DNA from: Sordaria brevicollis
Taxonomy: Eukaryota; Ascomycota; Sordariomycetes; Sordariales; Sordariaceae
DNA length: 64,000 nt
Reading direction: 5' to 3'
Assembly: GCA_033439795.1 (NCBI GenBank)
Contig: JAUTDP010000007.1
Coordinates: 1,302,001-1,366,000 of the forward strand
Position 1 is the stretch's first letter; each line of letters starts with the position of its first letter. The position numbers and the translations under genes are program-made. The notes beneath the pieces are model-generated. The model did no database searches, was not told the DNA's origin, and saw nothing but the letters and a program-made list of their open reading frames with translations. Below are positions 49,629 to 59,799 of this stretch, in pieces.

Positions 49629-50660
49629 CTTCTTCGGCGTTTTACGATCGCGGTATATACTTACCGCCAACGCGATCAATATTTATCCTATCCCTTCTAT
49701 TTACTATTACGCTAAAATATTAAATCGCTCCGCTTTTTTAATCCGCTATCCCGTCCCCTATTTATTACCGCCTTTTATTTTTTATTCTTCCGTCCGTTTA
49801 CCCTTTTAACCGCTATTAAATTTCTTAACCGTTAAATTCTTTTTTATTTTTTTTATCCTTTTCCGCCCTTTATAATAATTATATTTTTATTATAATTTAT
49901 ATTAACGTAAAGACTTCCTTCCTTTCAATATAAAAATTCTTATTCTTTAAACCTTTTTAAACTTTTCTTTCTTTTAATAATAATAATAATTAATTTAAAA
50001 TGATTATTCCCCGTTAAAAACGTATTAAAATACTCTGTAAAATAATAGAAATTTCCGACGAAAATAAGGATAAATATTTATTTCCCCTTTACCCTCTTTC
50101 GCCGACCCTTATATTTAATATAATTATTATTAATATTAAAATTAATTTCGAATATATTATTAATTTCTTTATTAATAATAAATTCTTCTATATATTAGAA
50201 AAAGGGTAAATCCTCCCTCTATTACGTTCTATCTTTATATTAACCTTTTTAAAGCTATATTTATATTCTTTTATATTTCGCTTATATTTTTTAATTAATT
50301 AAAGCCTTTTTTACCTTTATAATTATCTTAAGTAATAATATTTATATAAAGGCTATCGTTAAATCGATTTATTATATCCCTAATTACCCGAATAAATTAC
50401 TATCCTCTATATTGTTAACGTTTCCTATTTTAATTTATTTTTAAATAAATTTAATTAAATTATTTAATATACTTTAACGGCTTCGTATTATATAATTAAT
50501 ACGCTTTGCGGCTTTTATAATCTTTATAATACCTTTTAGGAGAAAATCGTTAGCCGAAATCCGGTTAATAACGAATTTTATAATTATTTTATCCGCCTCC
50601 GTATTATTATTAAAGAATTCACCGGCGTAATTCGCCTTCGTTTTATTAATAATAATTTTA

Positions 50661-50675
50661 TTAATACTTTTAAAT
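50661..50675. repeat. Target-site duplication of L8 (left)
   Basis: TTAATACTTTTAAAT here and at 51092-51106 are identical over 15 bp. Confidence 0.9.
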
Positions 50676-50950
50676 GGTGGAGACGTAGCCGTGGTGGGGG
50701 GAGGAAGAGGATGGAAGGAGTGAAAGAAGGTTTGACGGTTGGGAGGTTTAATGGCGGTTGGAAGGGCAAACGGGCGGGGGAGTAGAAAGCGGAAGGCGGT
50801 AATAAATAGGGGATAGGACGGCAGATTAGGAAGGCGGAGCGGTCTAATATTTTAGCGCAACGGTAAATGGAAGGGATAAGACGGATGTTAATCGCGTTGG
50901 CGGTAGGTATACACCGCGATCGTAGAATGCCGAAGAAGCGGCGCGGATAA
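50676..50950 (+). pseudogene. Basic C-terminal end of possible LINE ORF3 (L8)
   Basis: Sense frame of 91 codons beginning with the last target base, ending at TAA 50948-50950 inside the stem-loop. It starts WWRRSRGGGRKRM and ends RDRRMPKKRRG, strongly basic and glycine-rich, with three internal TAG/TAA that one transition each would turn into Trp or Gln. The alternative +1 register upstream of about 50808 matches the ORF3 frame of L3, implying a one-base indel between copies. Basic RGG-like ends often bind RNA; that is only an inference. A minus-strand proline-rich open stretch (50584-50769) crosses the L7/L8 junction and is not credible. Confidence 0.45.
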
Positions 50951-50960
50951 GTCCGCGCCG
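50939..50960 (+). other. 3' stem-loop of LINE (L8), intact form
   Basis: CGGCGCGGA, loop TAAG, TCCGCGCCG: a perfect nine-pair GC-rich stem with a four-base loop. It is followed by a smaller hairpin, GGCGTTTAACGCC, about 28 bp downstream. This copy shows the unmutated hairpin. Confidence 0.8.
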
Positions 50961-51106
50961 AAAAATATAGCCGGGGTTTTTATCCGGGGCGTTTAACGCC
51001 TACGGTTTTATCCTATAGGGAATCGGAAATAAACTCCATACTATATTAGCGCTATAGATTTAGCTAGGGAATAAGAATCTTATTTACTTACTTAATACTT
51101 TTAAAT

Positions 51107-51122
51107 ATTAAAAAAAAAAATT
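51107..51122. other. A-rich junction before L9
   Basis: ATTAAAAAAAAAAATT, 16 bases between the right L8 duplication and the 5' end of L9. It does not match the expected continuation of L7, so it is probably extra sequence added at the L9 5' junction. Confidence 0.5.
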
Positions 51123-51713
51123 GCTTTGGAACCGGAAACGCCGATTTCTAATCGAAGAGCGCTCTAAAACGAAAACCGATAACGGGAATCGATTTAAAAA
51201 GGTTTTTTACGTCCTTTATAATATTCGGCGACGATTATAACGACGATAATATATTATTATTACTGATAATAATTAATAGTAGCGACTATAGATTTGAAAA
51301 TAGCGTTTATAACCCGTTTATAGGATTTTTAATATATAACGACCTTAATATAGCGTACGCTACGAAGATTTTGGAAAAAACGTAGGAGGATAATAAAATT
51401 ATAAAGAAATTTATTACTAAAGCGAATAAATTTTTAAATTATAACGCTATTTCGCTCGAAAATTATAATTGGGTTTATAAACTATTTAACGAATATACGA
51501 AAATCCTCGCAAAGAAAAATAAAATAATGCGCCCCGAAGTTAATAAGGTTAATAATAATTAAATTATTATTAGGAAGGATTTTAACGATTTAAAGAAAAT
51601 AATTTTATAGGAATTATAAAAGAATATTAAAGAAGCGTTGAAAATATAGGCCGGAATTATAAAAAATGCTCTTTTTAAAACCGGGTTTATCCTTTAATAT
51701 ATTATAATTATTA

Positions 51714-51735
51714 CCCCCCCCCCCCCCCCCCCCCC
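51714..51735 (+). repeat. C homopolymer in LINE ORF1
   Basis: 22 consecutive C. The same tract is about 5 (L3), 6 (L4), 10-11 (L2, L5, L6) or about 4 (L10) long in other copies. It lacks CpA, so RIP cannot attack it. Replication or reverse-transcriptase slippage explains the length changes. Confidence 0.9.
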
Positions 51736-51904
51736 GGAAGATTTTCCTTATTAATTACGACCGTACCCTCTTTATTCGAGGTATAATAATCGATATTTAA
51801 TATTCGAAGCGGACGAATAAAGAAATTAAAATTTAAATCGAAAAAATATTTCGCGATTTAAGGACCGGTACCCCTAATATTATACGAACCGCTATAAAAT
51901 TATA

Positions 51905-51919
51905 TATAACCGGAGATTA
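51905..51919. repeat. Target-site duplication of L10 (left)
   Basis: TATAACCGGAGATTA pairs with TATAACTAGAAATTA at 58903-58917; the three differences are transitions. Confidence 0.78.
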
Positions 51920-52046
51920 AAAAGTAAGATTCTTATTCCCTAGCTAATTCTATAGCGCTATTATAATATAGGGTCTATTTCCGATTCCCTATAGGATGAA
52001 ACTATAAACGTTAAGCGCCCCGAATAAAAACCCTAATTATATTTCC

Positions 52047-52068
52047 CGGCGCGGATCTATCCGCGCCA
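52047..52068 (-). other. 3' stem-loop of LINE (L10)
   Basis: CGGCGCGGA, loop TCTA, TCCGCGCCA: eight pairs, with the last changed by one transition. Confidence 0.7.
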
Positions 52069-52279
52069 CTTCTTTAATATTCTACAATCGCAATACATAT
52101 TTACCGCTAATATAATTAATATCCGTCTTATCCCTTCCATTTACCGTTATATAAGAATATTAGACCGTTCCGTTTTCCTAATTTACTATCCCGTCCCTTT
52201 ATTTATTACTACTTTCCGCCTTTTATTCCCCTACTTATTTACTTTTTTAACCGCTATTAAACTTTTTAATTATTAAACC

Positions 52280-53390
52280 TTCTTTTATTCCTTCTATCCT
52301 CTTTTTCCCTTTATAATAATTACGTTTCTATTACAGTTTATATTAATATAAAGACTTCCCTCCCCTAAATATAAAAACCCTTTATCCCCTAGGCTTTTTT
52401 AAACTTTTCCTTCCTTCAATAATAATAATAATCGATTTAAAATAATTATTCCTCGTTAAAAACGTATTGAAGCGCTCTATAAAATAATAGAAACCTTTAA
52501 CGAAAATAAGGGCGAAAATTCGTTTCCCCTTCGCCCTCCTTTACCGACCCTTATATTTAATATAGTTAATACTAATATTAAAATTAATTTCGAATATATT
52601 ATTAAATACTTTATTAATAATAAATTCTTCTATATATTAAAGAAAGGGTAAATCCTCCCTTTATTATATTTTATCCTTACGTTAACCTTTTCGAAACTAT
52701 ATTTATACTCTTCCGTATTTTATTTATACCCTCTAATTAATTAAAGCCCTTTTTACTTTCCCAACTATCTTAGGTTATAATATTTATATAAAGGCTATTA
52801 TTAAATCGATTTATTATATCCTTAATTACTTAAATAAATTACTATTTTTTATATTATTTACGTTTCTTATTTTAATTCGTTCTTAAATAAATTTAATTAA
52901 ATTATTTAATATATTTTAACGGTTTTATATTATATAATCGATATACTTTATAGCTTTTACAATTTTTATAATACTTTTTAAGAGAAGGTTATTATTAAAA
53001 ACCCAATTAGTAATAAATTCCGCGATTATTTTATCCGCTTTTATATTATCGTTAAGGAATTTACCGGCGCGATTCGCCCTTACTTTATTAACGACGGCTT
53101 TATTAATACCTTTAAATAATTTATTCGCTATAGAAAATAATTAATCAATAATTATTTTTAAAAAAGCTATTACAAATTCTTCCTTTTTAATAAAAATAAT
53201 TTAGTCGGCGGTTATATTCCTTTAAATAATATCCCTTATAATAATAATAGAAACTTACCCTATAATAATAATAATAATTTACTTCGTAATAGTAGTAGTA
53301 GAATTCCCCCGAATAATAACGGTATTTATATACTTTCTTATAATAATTCTTTAATAGAAATCAACTCGCCGGTTATTCGTTTTACCGGTC
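52280..53390 (-). pseudogene. Possible LINE ORF3, decayed (L10)
   Basis: Minus-strand equivalent of 20380-21515. The repeated Leu/Tyr triplet stretch lies at about 53230-53320. Product not recognised. Confidence 0.33.
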
Positions 53391-53659
53391 CCGTTCTTAT
53401 TAATAATAATTAATTCACTTAACGTTAATTTATAATTAATATTATATATTAATCTATTTATTAATTCGACGAATAAAACTATTTATTCGCTAATAATAAT
53501 AAAATATTAAAAACTTTAGTTAATCGTAAAAAGAAATAATAATTAAATAAATCGTCGCTTTTATAGCCCGATAAATTTTTAACTAAATAGAAATCCCCCC
53601 TTATCTTCATTCTAACGTATTAGTAAATAAAAGTAAAAAAAAAAGAAGAAAAGAAAATT

Positions 53660-56600
53660 AAAAATAGTAAACGAATTCGTTTCGCCACTTTTCTTTTAAT
53701 TTAATTACTAAACGGTATTTATTTAATCGTCTTAACCGAAATATTTATAATAAAACTTTTTCGGCCTTAATTTTATCGTCTAAATAAATTTGGAATTATT
53801 TTTACGTTTATAACCAATTAATTATTACGAATTATATATTTACTATCCGGAAATATTCGAATATAATATAATAAAACGTCTCCCGTCCTAATCCGTATAA
53901 ATAAATAAGGGTATTAATATTGGGGATTTTCCTTTAAAAAAGGAAAGCTTTAAAATCGATTACTTCCATTCTCATTTAAACAAGGAAGGAATTCTTCGCT
54001 TTCATTAATAAATAATAATCTTTATCGTCCTCCGAAAATTAGGTTCTTTTCCACTTCTTTTTTTTTTAATCGATTATATACCGTTTTATTATAATATTAT
54101 TAAATTTCGGGTCGAAGTTAATAATTATAAATTTATATTACCGATCTAATTTAATTATTATTACTATTAATTAATAATTATAGCGTAATACCTATTCTCT
54201 TTTCGTAATATCTTTTAATTATATTTTTCGATCGAGGGTTAAAAATTCCGGCGGTTATAATAATTAAACGGGTATACCCATTACCGGGGGCAATCCTATT
54301 ATAATCGCTATAAAATTCTCCGTTAATATTTATTTTTCTACCTATATAATTTTAGCGGTACCGTTTTCTAATTTATTAATAAATAATCGATTTTTTATTC
54401 GTTTTATTTAAATATAATTAATTACTTAAATTATAATTCTTTAGACGAACCTAACTTAATTTATATAGGCGAATCTCTTTTCGAAAGCCCTTACCTATTT
54501 ATTAAAATAGAAGTTAAATAGCGGGCAAAAAATTTCCGTTTTAAAGTTCTATACCGGTATAACCTTATACGCCCCGGCGATAATTTTTAAATATTTAATC
54601 TAATATTTAATTAATCCGATTATTATCCTTCGGGGTTTATTATATATTTTTATTAGCTAGTAGAAAATTAAAACTTTATATATAATTATATTTCGAATAT
54701 ATTTAATATAAATTTCCTTTATACGAACGAAGGAATAACTTTAAATTTTTATAATTAATTAAATTAATATATTCGTTTAAATCTTTATTTTCTTTTTAAT
54801 TACCTTTACGTAAGTTTAATAATTGAATTTACAATTTAATTAAACGTTTAAGAATCTTATCAATTCCGTCGGTCGAAATATAATATCCCCGAATTAAAAA
54901 ATTTCCGTTTTTAATACTTTCGTCCGTATAAAATATATTAATTCTATTTTATTCGCTTCGAATTCTATATTTCTCTCCCTTACTTATTCGGAGTAAATTT
55001 CCTATACTATTTAAAATATTTTATAATTCTTTTCGGTAATCTTTATTACGGCAATAATATTAATATCGTCGGTAAAACTAACTATAAATATATTTTTAAT
55101 TATAATTAATTTATAATATAATAGAGTAATAAAAAAAATAAAAAGAATTAAAGAAAAGGGGGAACTTTAAGGTATTCCGGCTTTTATAGCGTAAAGAGCG
55201 GATATTTCATCGTCGAAGAAGAGGGAACTTCTTCGTTTATTAATAAAATTCACTACCTATTTGAAAATTTATTATAAAAATTATATTTCCTATAGAGTAT
55301 ATAATAATTACTTATAATTAATTCTATTAAATATACCTTTAAAATTAAAGAGTATTAACGATATTACGGCTTCGAATTTTTAAACCGTATATACAATATC
55401 TATAACAATATAGATAGTAAATTTAATCGAACGGTTTATTTAATTACCTATTTAACCCTTTAGTAAAAAATTAAATTCTTCTATAATTTAAATAAATTTT
55501 TTAATAACAAACGCTTCGAAAGTTTTCCCAACGTTATTTAATAATAAAATTAACCTCTATACGCCGGTTAATTTTTATTATACGGCAATTTTTCCTAATT
55601 TTTTAAAAACGATTACTTTTATATTCTTAAATTACTATAGGAAGTACTTAAAACGAAAATTCGTAATTACAAAAACGGTTATAATTTTTTAAAATAATTC
55701 CCTACAAATTTTTAAAAATTTATTCGAATATTAATCAACGCTTAATACTTTATTTAAAACTATCCGAAATAAGACCTTTTAAATATCCTCTTCGGTAATT
55801 AATTCGTTAATAAATAACAAATCGCCGGTATTTAAAAGAAAAATTTAATTAGGTAAATAATCTATAAGGACGTTTATTTTCGGGAAAAAACGTTTAACGA
55901 AAATATTCGCCTTACTATTATAATTTTCGATTTCTTTTACTCCTTTATATTATTTAAAAATTAAAAATTTAGGCGGGTTTATTAGTAAATAACTTCGAAT
56001 ATAAATTTATTTTTCGAAAGTTTAAAATTTATTTAAATTTTTCGATACCCTTTTAATACCTTTTCGCTATATTATTTACTAAATTTTTATATTAATCTTT
56101 CTTTTCTTTATCAATACTTCTACGAATTTTACCTAATTCGAAAATATCCTTTCCTTATATTATTTCTACTATTTCCACTTTATATTTTTCATTATTATTT
56201 TATATTTTAACGTTTATTACTTTATTCTTCTCTTTCGACTTTTCTTCTAATATAAAACGAATTTTTCCGCTATATTTACAAATTTTCTATCGAATTTATC
56301 GAATATAAATTCTAATTCCTCCTTTATATTAATTTTCACTAAGACCGAAATCCGTTATAACGCCGCTTTTCATACCTTTTCCGCATTTATTAAATTCTAA
56401 TTATAATTTTCTTCTACCTCCACTTTTTTAACCTTTTTTCTAATATAAATTTAAATTTCCTAAAAATAATAATCCAAACTAATTTATTCGTACTATTACA
56501 CTCTTTAATATTCGGTTTCGATTTTTAATATTATTTATATATAATCGATTATCCTATTTTTCTCTTCCTATATCGTATTATTTATATAAATTAACTCCCC

Positions 56601-57230
56601 CCTAAGGGTAATAAACTATATACGCTACTATTATACTTATATAAAGAATTTCTCAATTTTCGGGCTAATTTTATTTTTTAAATCCTAATTAGGATAATAG
56701 AAATTAAAATCTCCGACGGCTACAATTTAATATTTTGCCGGGGGTTTTTTTTTAAAGAATTCGAAGAGGGGAAACCTCTATTCGTATTTTAATATTTTAT
56801 ATATTTTAATAAGGGAATAAATCGAATAAATAATTAATAATTCCTTTAAATTTTTAAACGTTATAAAAGTTTAATTTTTTCTAATACAAAAATTTAAATC
56901 CTTAAAATTCTATTTCTTATTTATATAAATAACCGCTTTCCCCTTTTTTAAATAATTTACCCTAATATATTTACCGCTTTATAAATAATAAATATCTTTA
57001 TTTAAATTCCTACCCGGCTTTTAAATCGCTACGATATTATAAATCTCTTTTTATTCGAATAATAATTTCTTTCTTTCGTACAATTTCTTTATATTTTAAT
57101 AAAATATTTTTAATCGGACTATTAATTACTTTATAAAGGAATATCTTCTAACCCTATAAATAGAATAAAAATAGGAGTCTTTTCCTTTTAAATAGCCGGT
57201 TTAACGGCGGTAATTAAACCGGCGCTACTC
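53660..57230 (-). pseudogene. LINE ORF2 remnant (L10)
   Basis: Minus-strand ORF2. Cys/His-rich closing motif near 53900-54010; catalytic box region near 55060-55085 (ATATCGTCGGTAAAACTAAC on the plus strand, giving V-L-P-T-I-D order in reverse with the D-D pair partly kept); GDFN endonuclease box near 56695-56725. Many stops. Confidence 0.73.
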
Positions 57231-57239
57231 CGAATACCT

Positions 57240-58870
57240 AAACTTTAAAAGTTCGTAAATATATTTATTAAGCCTTTAATTATTAATTTCAATTTAATAA
57301 AAAGCCCGCTAATTTATTTACAAATATAATTTCTATTTCCGCTTTTAAATTCCTTCTTATAAATAATAATAATATAAATAATAAGGGGGGCATTAAGGAA
57401 ATCGATATCCCTATCGTCCTTTACCGCTACCGGTTCTAATATAATATTTCTTTTAAAATCCTTCTAATACGTAAATAAGCGTAACCTTTTAATATATTTT
57501 ATAATAACCTTCGTAATAACTTTTTTAAAAATAAGGTATATTTTCTTTTCGAAGGTATAATACCCGTACTTTTTATATAAAATATAGAAGATTAATAATT
57601 TATCTTCATTAAACGGGTAATTCGCTTTTTTAAAACGGTCTTTATTATATTTATCCTTATTATAACGTTTATAAACATTAATATTACAATAAAACTTCTT
57701 TAAATATCCTACGCCCTAATAAATAAAATACTATTAAATATTAACCAAAGAAGTAAATAATTCGCAAATATATACGCCGCCTTCTTAAAGGAAAAATCCT
57801 TTATAAAGAATTTTAATTACCTTTATAATTGTAACTTCTATTATAAAAAATCCCCTATCCTCGCTAATTCTCTTCTTCTATAAACGTATTTTAATAATAA
57901 AAGCGGTTAGGTTCGCCTATTATATTTTATAAATAATATCCTTTATTTTTATATATTCGGCGATATTCGTTTAAAGGAACCTTTTAACGATTAATATAAT
58001 AATATTTAAAAATACGAACGCTTTTTCGCTAAAGACCTTTTTAATTTAAATTTAATATTATTATTATTATTTATATATAATATTATCGAATATAATTCTA
58101 TAATCTCCGGTCGTAAATAATTTTATAATAATTCGTACAATATTAAGGGTACTAATTTTTAGGTCGCGAAATATCTTCTCGATTTAAATTTTAATTTCTT
58201 TATTCATTTACTTCGAATATTAAATATTAATTATAATACTTCGAATAAAGAGGGTACGGTTATAATTAATAAAGAATATTTTCGAAGGGGAATAATAATT
58301 ATAATATATTAAAAAATAAACTTAATTTTAGGAAAAATATCTTTTATAATTCTAACCTATATTTTCGGCGCCTCTTTAATATTCTTTTATAATTCCTATA
58401 GGATCGTCTTCTTTAAATCGTCGAAATCCTTCTTAATAATAATTTAATTATTATTAACTTTATTAATTTTAAAGCGTATTACCCTATTTTTCTTCGTAAG
58501 GATTTTCGTAAATTCGTTAAATAATTTACGAACTTAATTACAATCTTCGAACGAAATAATATTATAATCCGAAAATTTATTCGCTTTAATAATAAATTTC
58601 TTTATAATTTCGTCGTCCTCCTACGTTTTTTCCGAAATTTTCGTAACGCGCGCTATATTAGGGTTATTATATATTAAAAATCCTACGAACGGGTTATAGA
58701 TACTATTTTCGAATTTATAATTACCGTTATTAATCGCTATCGGTAATAACGATACATCGTCGTCGTTATATTCGTCGCGGGACATTGTAAGGGACGTAAA
58801 AGACCCTCTTGAATCGATTCCCGTTATCGGTTTTCGTTTTAGAGCGCTCCTCGACTAGAAATCGGCGTTT
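57240..58870 (-). pseudogene. LINE ORF1 remnant (L10)
   Basis: Minus-strand Gag-like frame with two degraded CCHC knuckles near 57620-57740. The N-terminal block near 58690-58850 is relatively well preserved. The C-run is reduced to four here. Confidence 0.68.
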
Positions 58871-58917
58871 CCGGTTCTAAAGCAGTTTTTGTTTAATTAT
58901 TTTATAACTAGAAATTA

Positions 58918-59790
58918 TAAAATTATATTCGATAATATTATACGCGAATAATATTAATAATATTAAATTTAAATTAAGAAGGTTTTTGGCGAAAAAGTAT
59001 TTATATTTTTAAATATTATTATATTAATCGTTAAAGGGTTTTTTTAATCGAATATTACCGAATATATAAAAATAGAGGATATTATTTATAAAATATAATA
59101 AGCGAATTTAAACGTTTTTATTGTTAAAATACGCCTATAGAAAAAGAGAATTAATAAAAATAAGGGATTTTTTATAATAGAAATTATAATTATAAAGGTA
59201 GCCGAAGTTTTTTATAAAAGATTCTTCCTTTAAGAGGGCGGCGCGTATATTTATAAACCGTTTACTTCTTCGGTTAATGTTTAATAATATTTTATTTATT
59301 AGGGTATAAAATATTTAAAGAAATTTTATTATAACGTTAATATTTATAAACGTTATAATAAAAATAAATATAATAGAAATTATTTTAAAGAAGCGAATTA
59401 CCTATTTAATTAAAATAAATTACTAATTTTTTATACTCTATATAAAAAATACGGGTATTATATTTTCGAAAAGAAAATATACCCTTTTTTTAAGAAAGTT
59501 ATTACGAAGGCTATTGTAACGTACGTTAAAAGGCTACGTTCTTTTATATATTAAAAGAATTTTAAAAGAAATATTATATTAGAACCGGCGGTAGTAAAAA
59601 ATAATAAAGATATTAATTTCTTTAATACCCCCCCTATTACCCGTATTATTATTATTCGTAAGAGGGAATTTAAAAGCGGAAATAAAAGCCGTACCCGTAA
59701 ATAGATTAATAGGCCCTTTATTAAACTAAAATTAGCGGTTAAAGGTTTAATAAACGTATTTATAAATTTTTAAAATTCGGGTATTCGGAA
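58918..59790 (+). pseudogene. LINE ORF1 remnant (L9, part 2)
   Basis: C-terminal half of ORF1 with two CCHC knuckles near 59270-59390 (QQYFIYQGVKYLKKFYYN-like) and a basic tail ending near 59790. Confidence 0.65.
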
Positions 59791-59799
59791 CGGCGCCGG

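Larger units (their letters stand above)
49482..50675 (-). mobile_element. LINE copy L7, 3' fragment
   Basis: Reverse-complement last about 1.19 kb of the LINE, beginning with its tail (AAAGTAAGAATTTT) directly against the gypsy remnant. It contains the stem-loop at 49607-49628 and part of the ORF3 region. It is interrupted by L8 at 50661-50675 and, just beyond, by L9; the rest of it is not in the window. Confidence 0.82.
50676..51091 (+). mobile_element. LINE copy L8, 5'-truncated and nearly RIP-free
   Basis: A 416 bp insertion of only the 3' end of the LINE, flanked by a perfect 15 bp target duplication in L7. It is visibly G-rich and keeps TGG, TGA and CAG codons changed in every other copy, so it is the best view of the ancestral 3' sequence. 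It ends with a tail reading TTATTTACTTAC, suggesting a TTAC repeat tail. 5' truncation is common in LINE insertion. Confidence 0.92.
51123..51919 (+). mobile_element. LINE copy L9, segment 1 of 2 (5' end)
   Basis: First about 797 bp of a LINE from GCTTTGGAACCGG. It is interrupted by L10 and continues at 58918. It contains the ORF1 N-terminal block and a 22-base C-run. Confidence 0.88.
51130..51919 (+). pseudogene. LINE ORF1 N-terminal remnant (L9, part 1)
   Basis: Gag-like ORF1 frame open from the element 5' end, with the conserved block SVYNPFIGF near 51303-51330 and lysine-rich helix-forming sequence to about 51650. After that comes the proline C-run. It continues beyond L10 at 58918. Confidence 0.65.
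51920..58902 (-). mobile_element. LINE copy L10, complete (minus strand)
   Basis: Full-length reverse-complement LINE inside L9. Tail at 51920, family 5' end at 58883 and 19 extra bases (AGTTTTTGTTTAATTATTT) before the right target duplication. Domain order is as in L4. Uninterrupted. Confidence 0.92.

Noticed and set aside
50584..50769. Minus-strand proline-rich open frame of 61 codons
   Set aside because: It crosses the L7/L8 insertion boundary, so it cannot be an evolved gene.
49482..51091. L7 and L8 as one LINE with a twin-priming 5' inversion
   Set aside because: Both pieces contain the 3' tail, and L8 has its own perfect 15 bp target duplication; two insertions explain it better.
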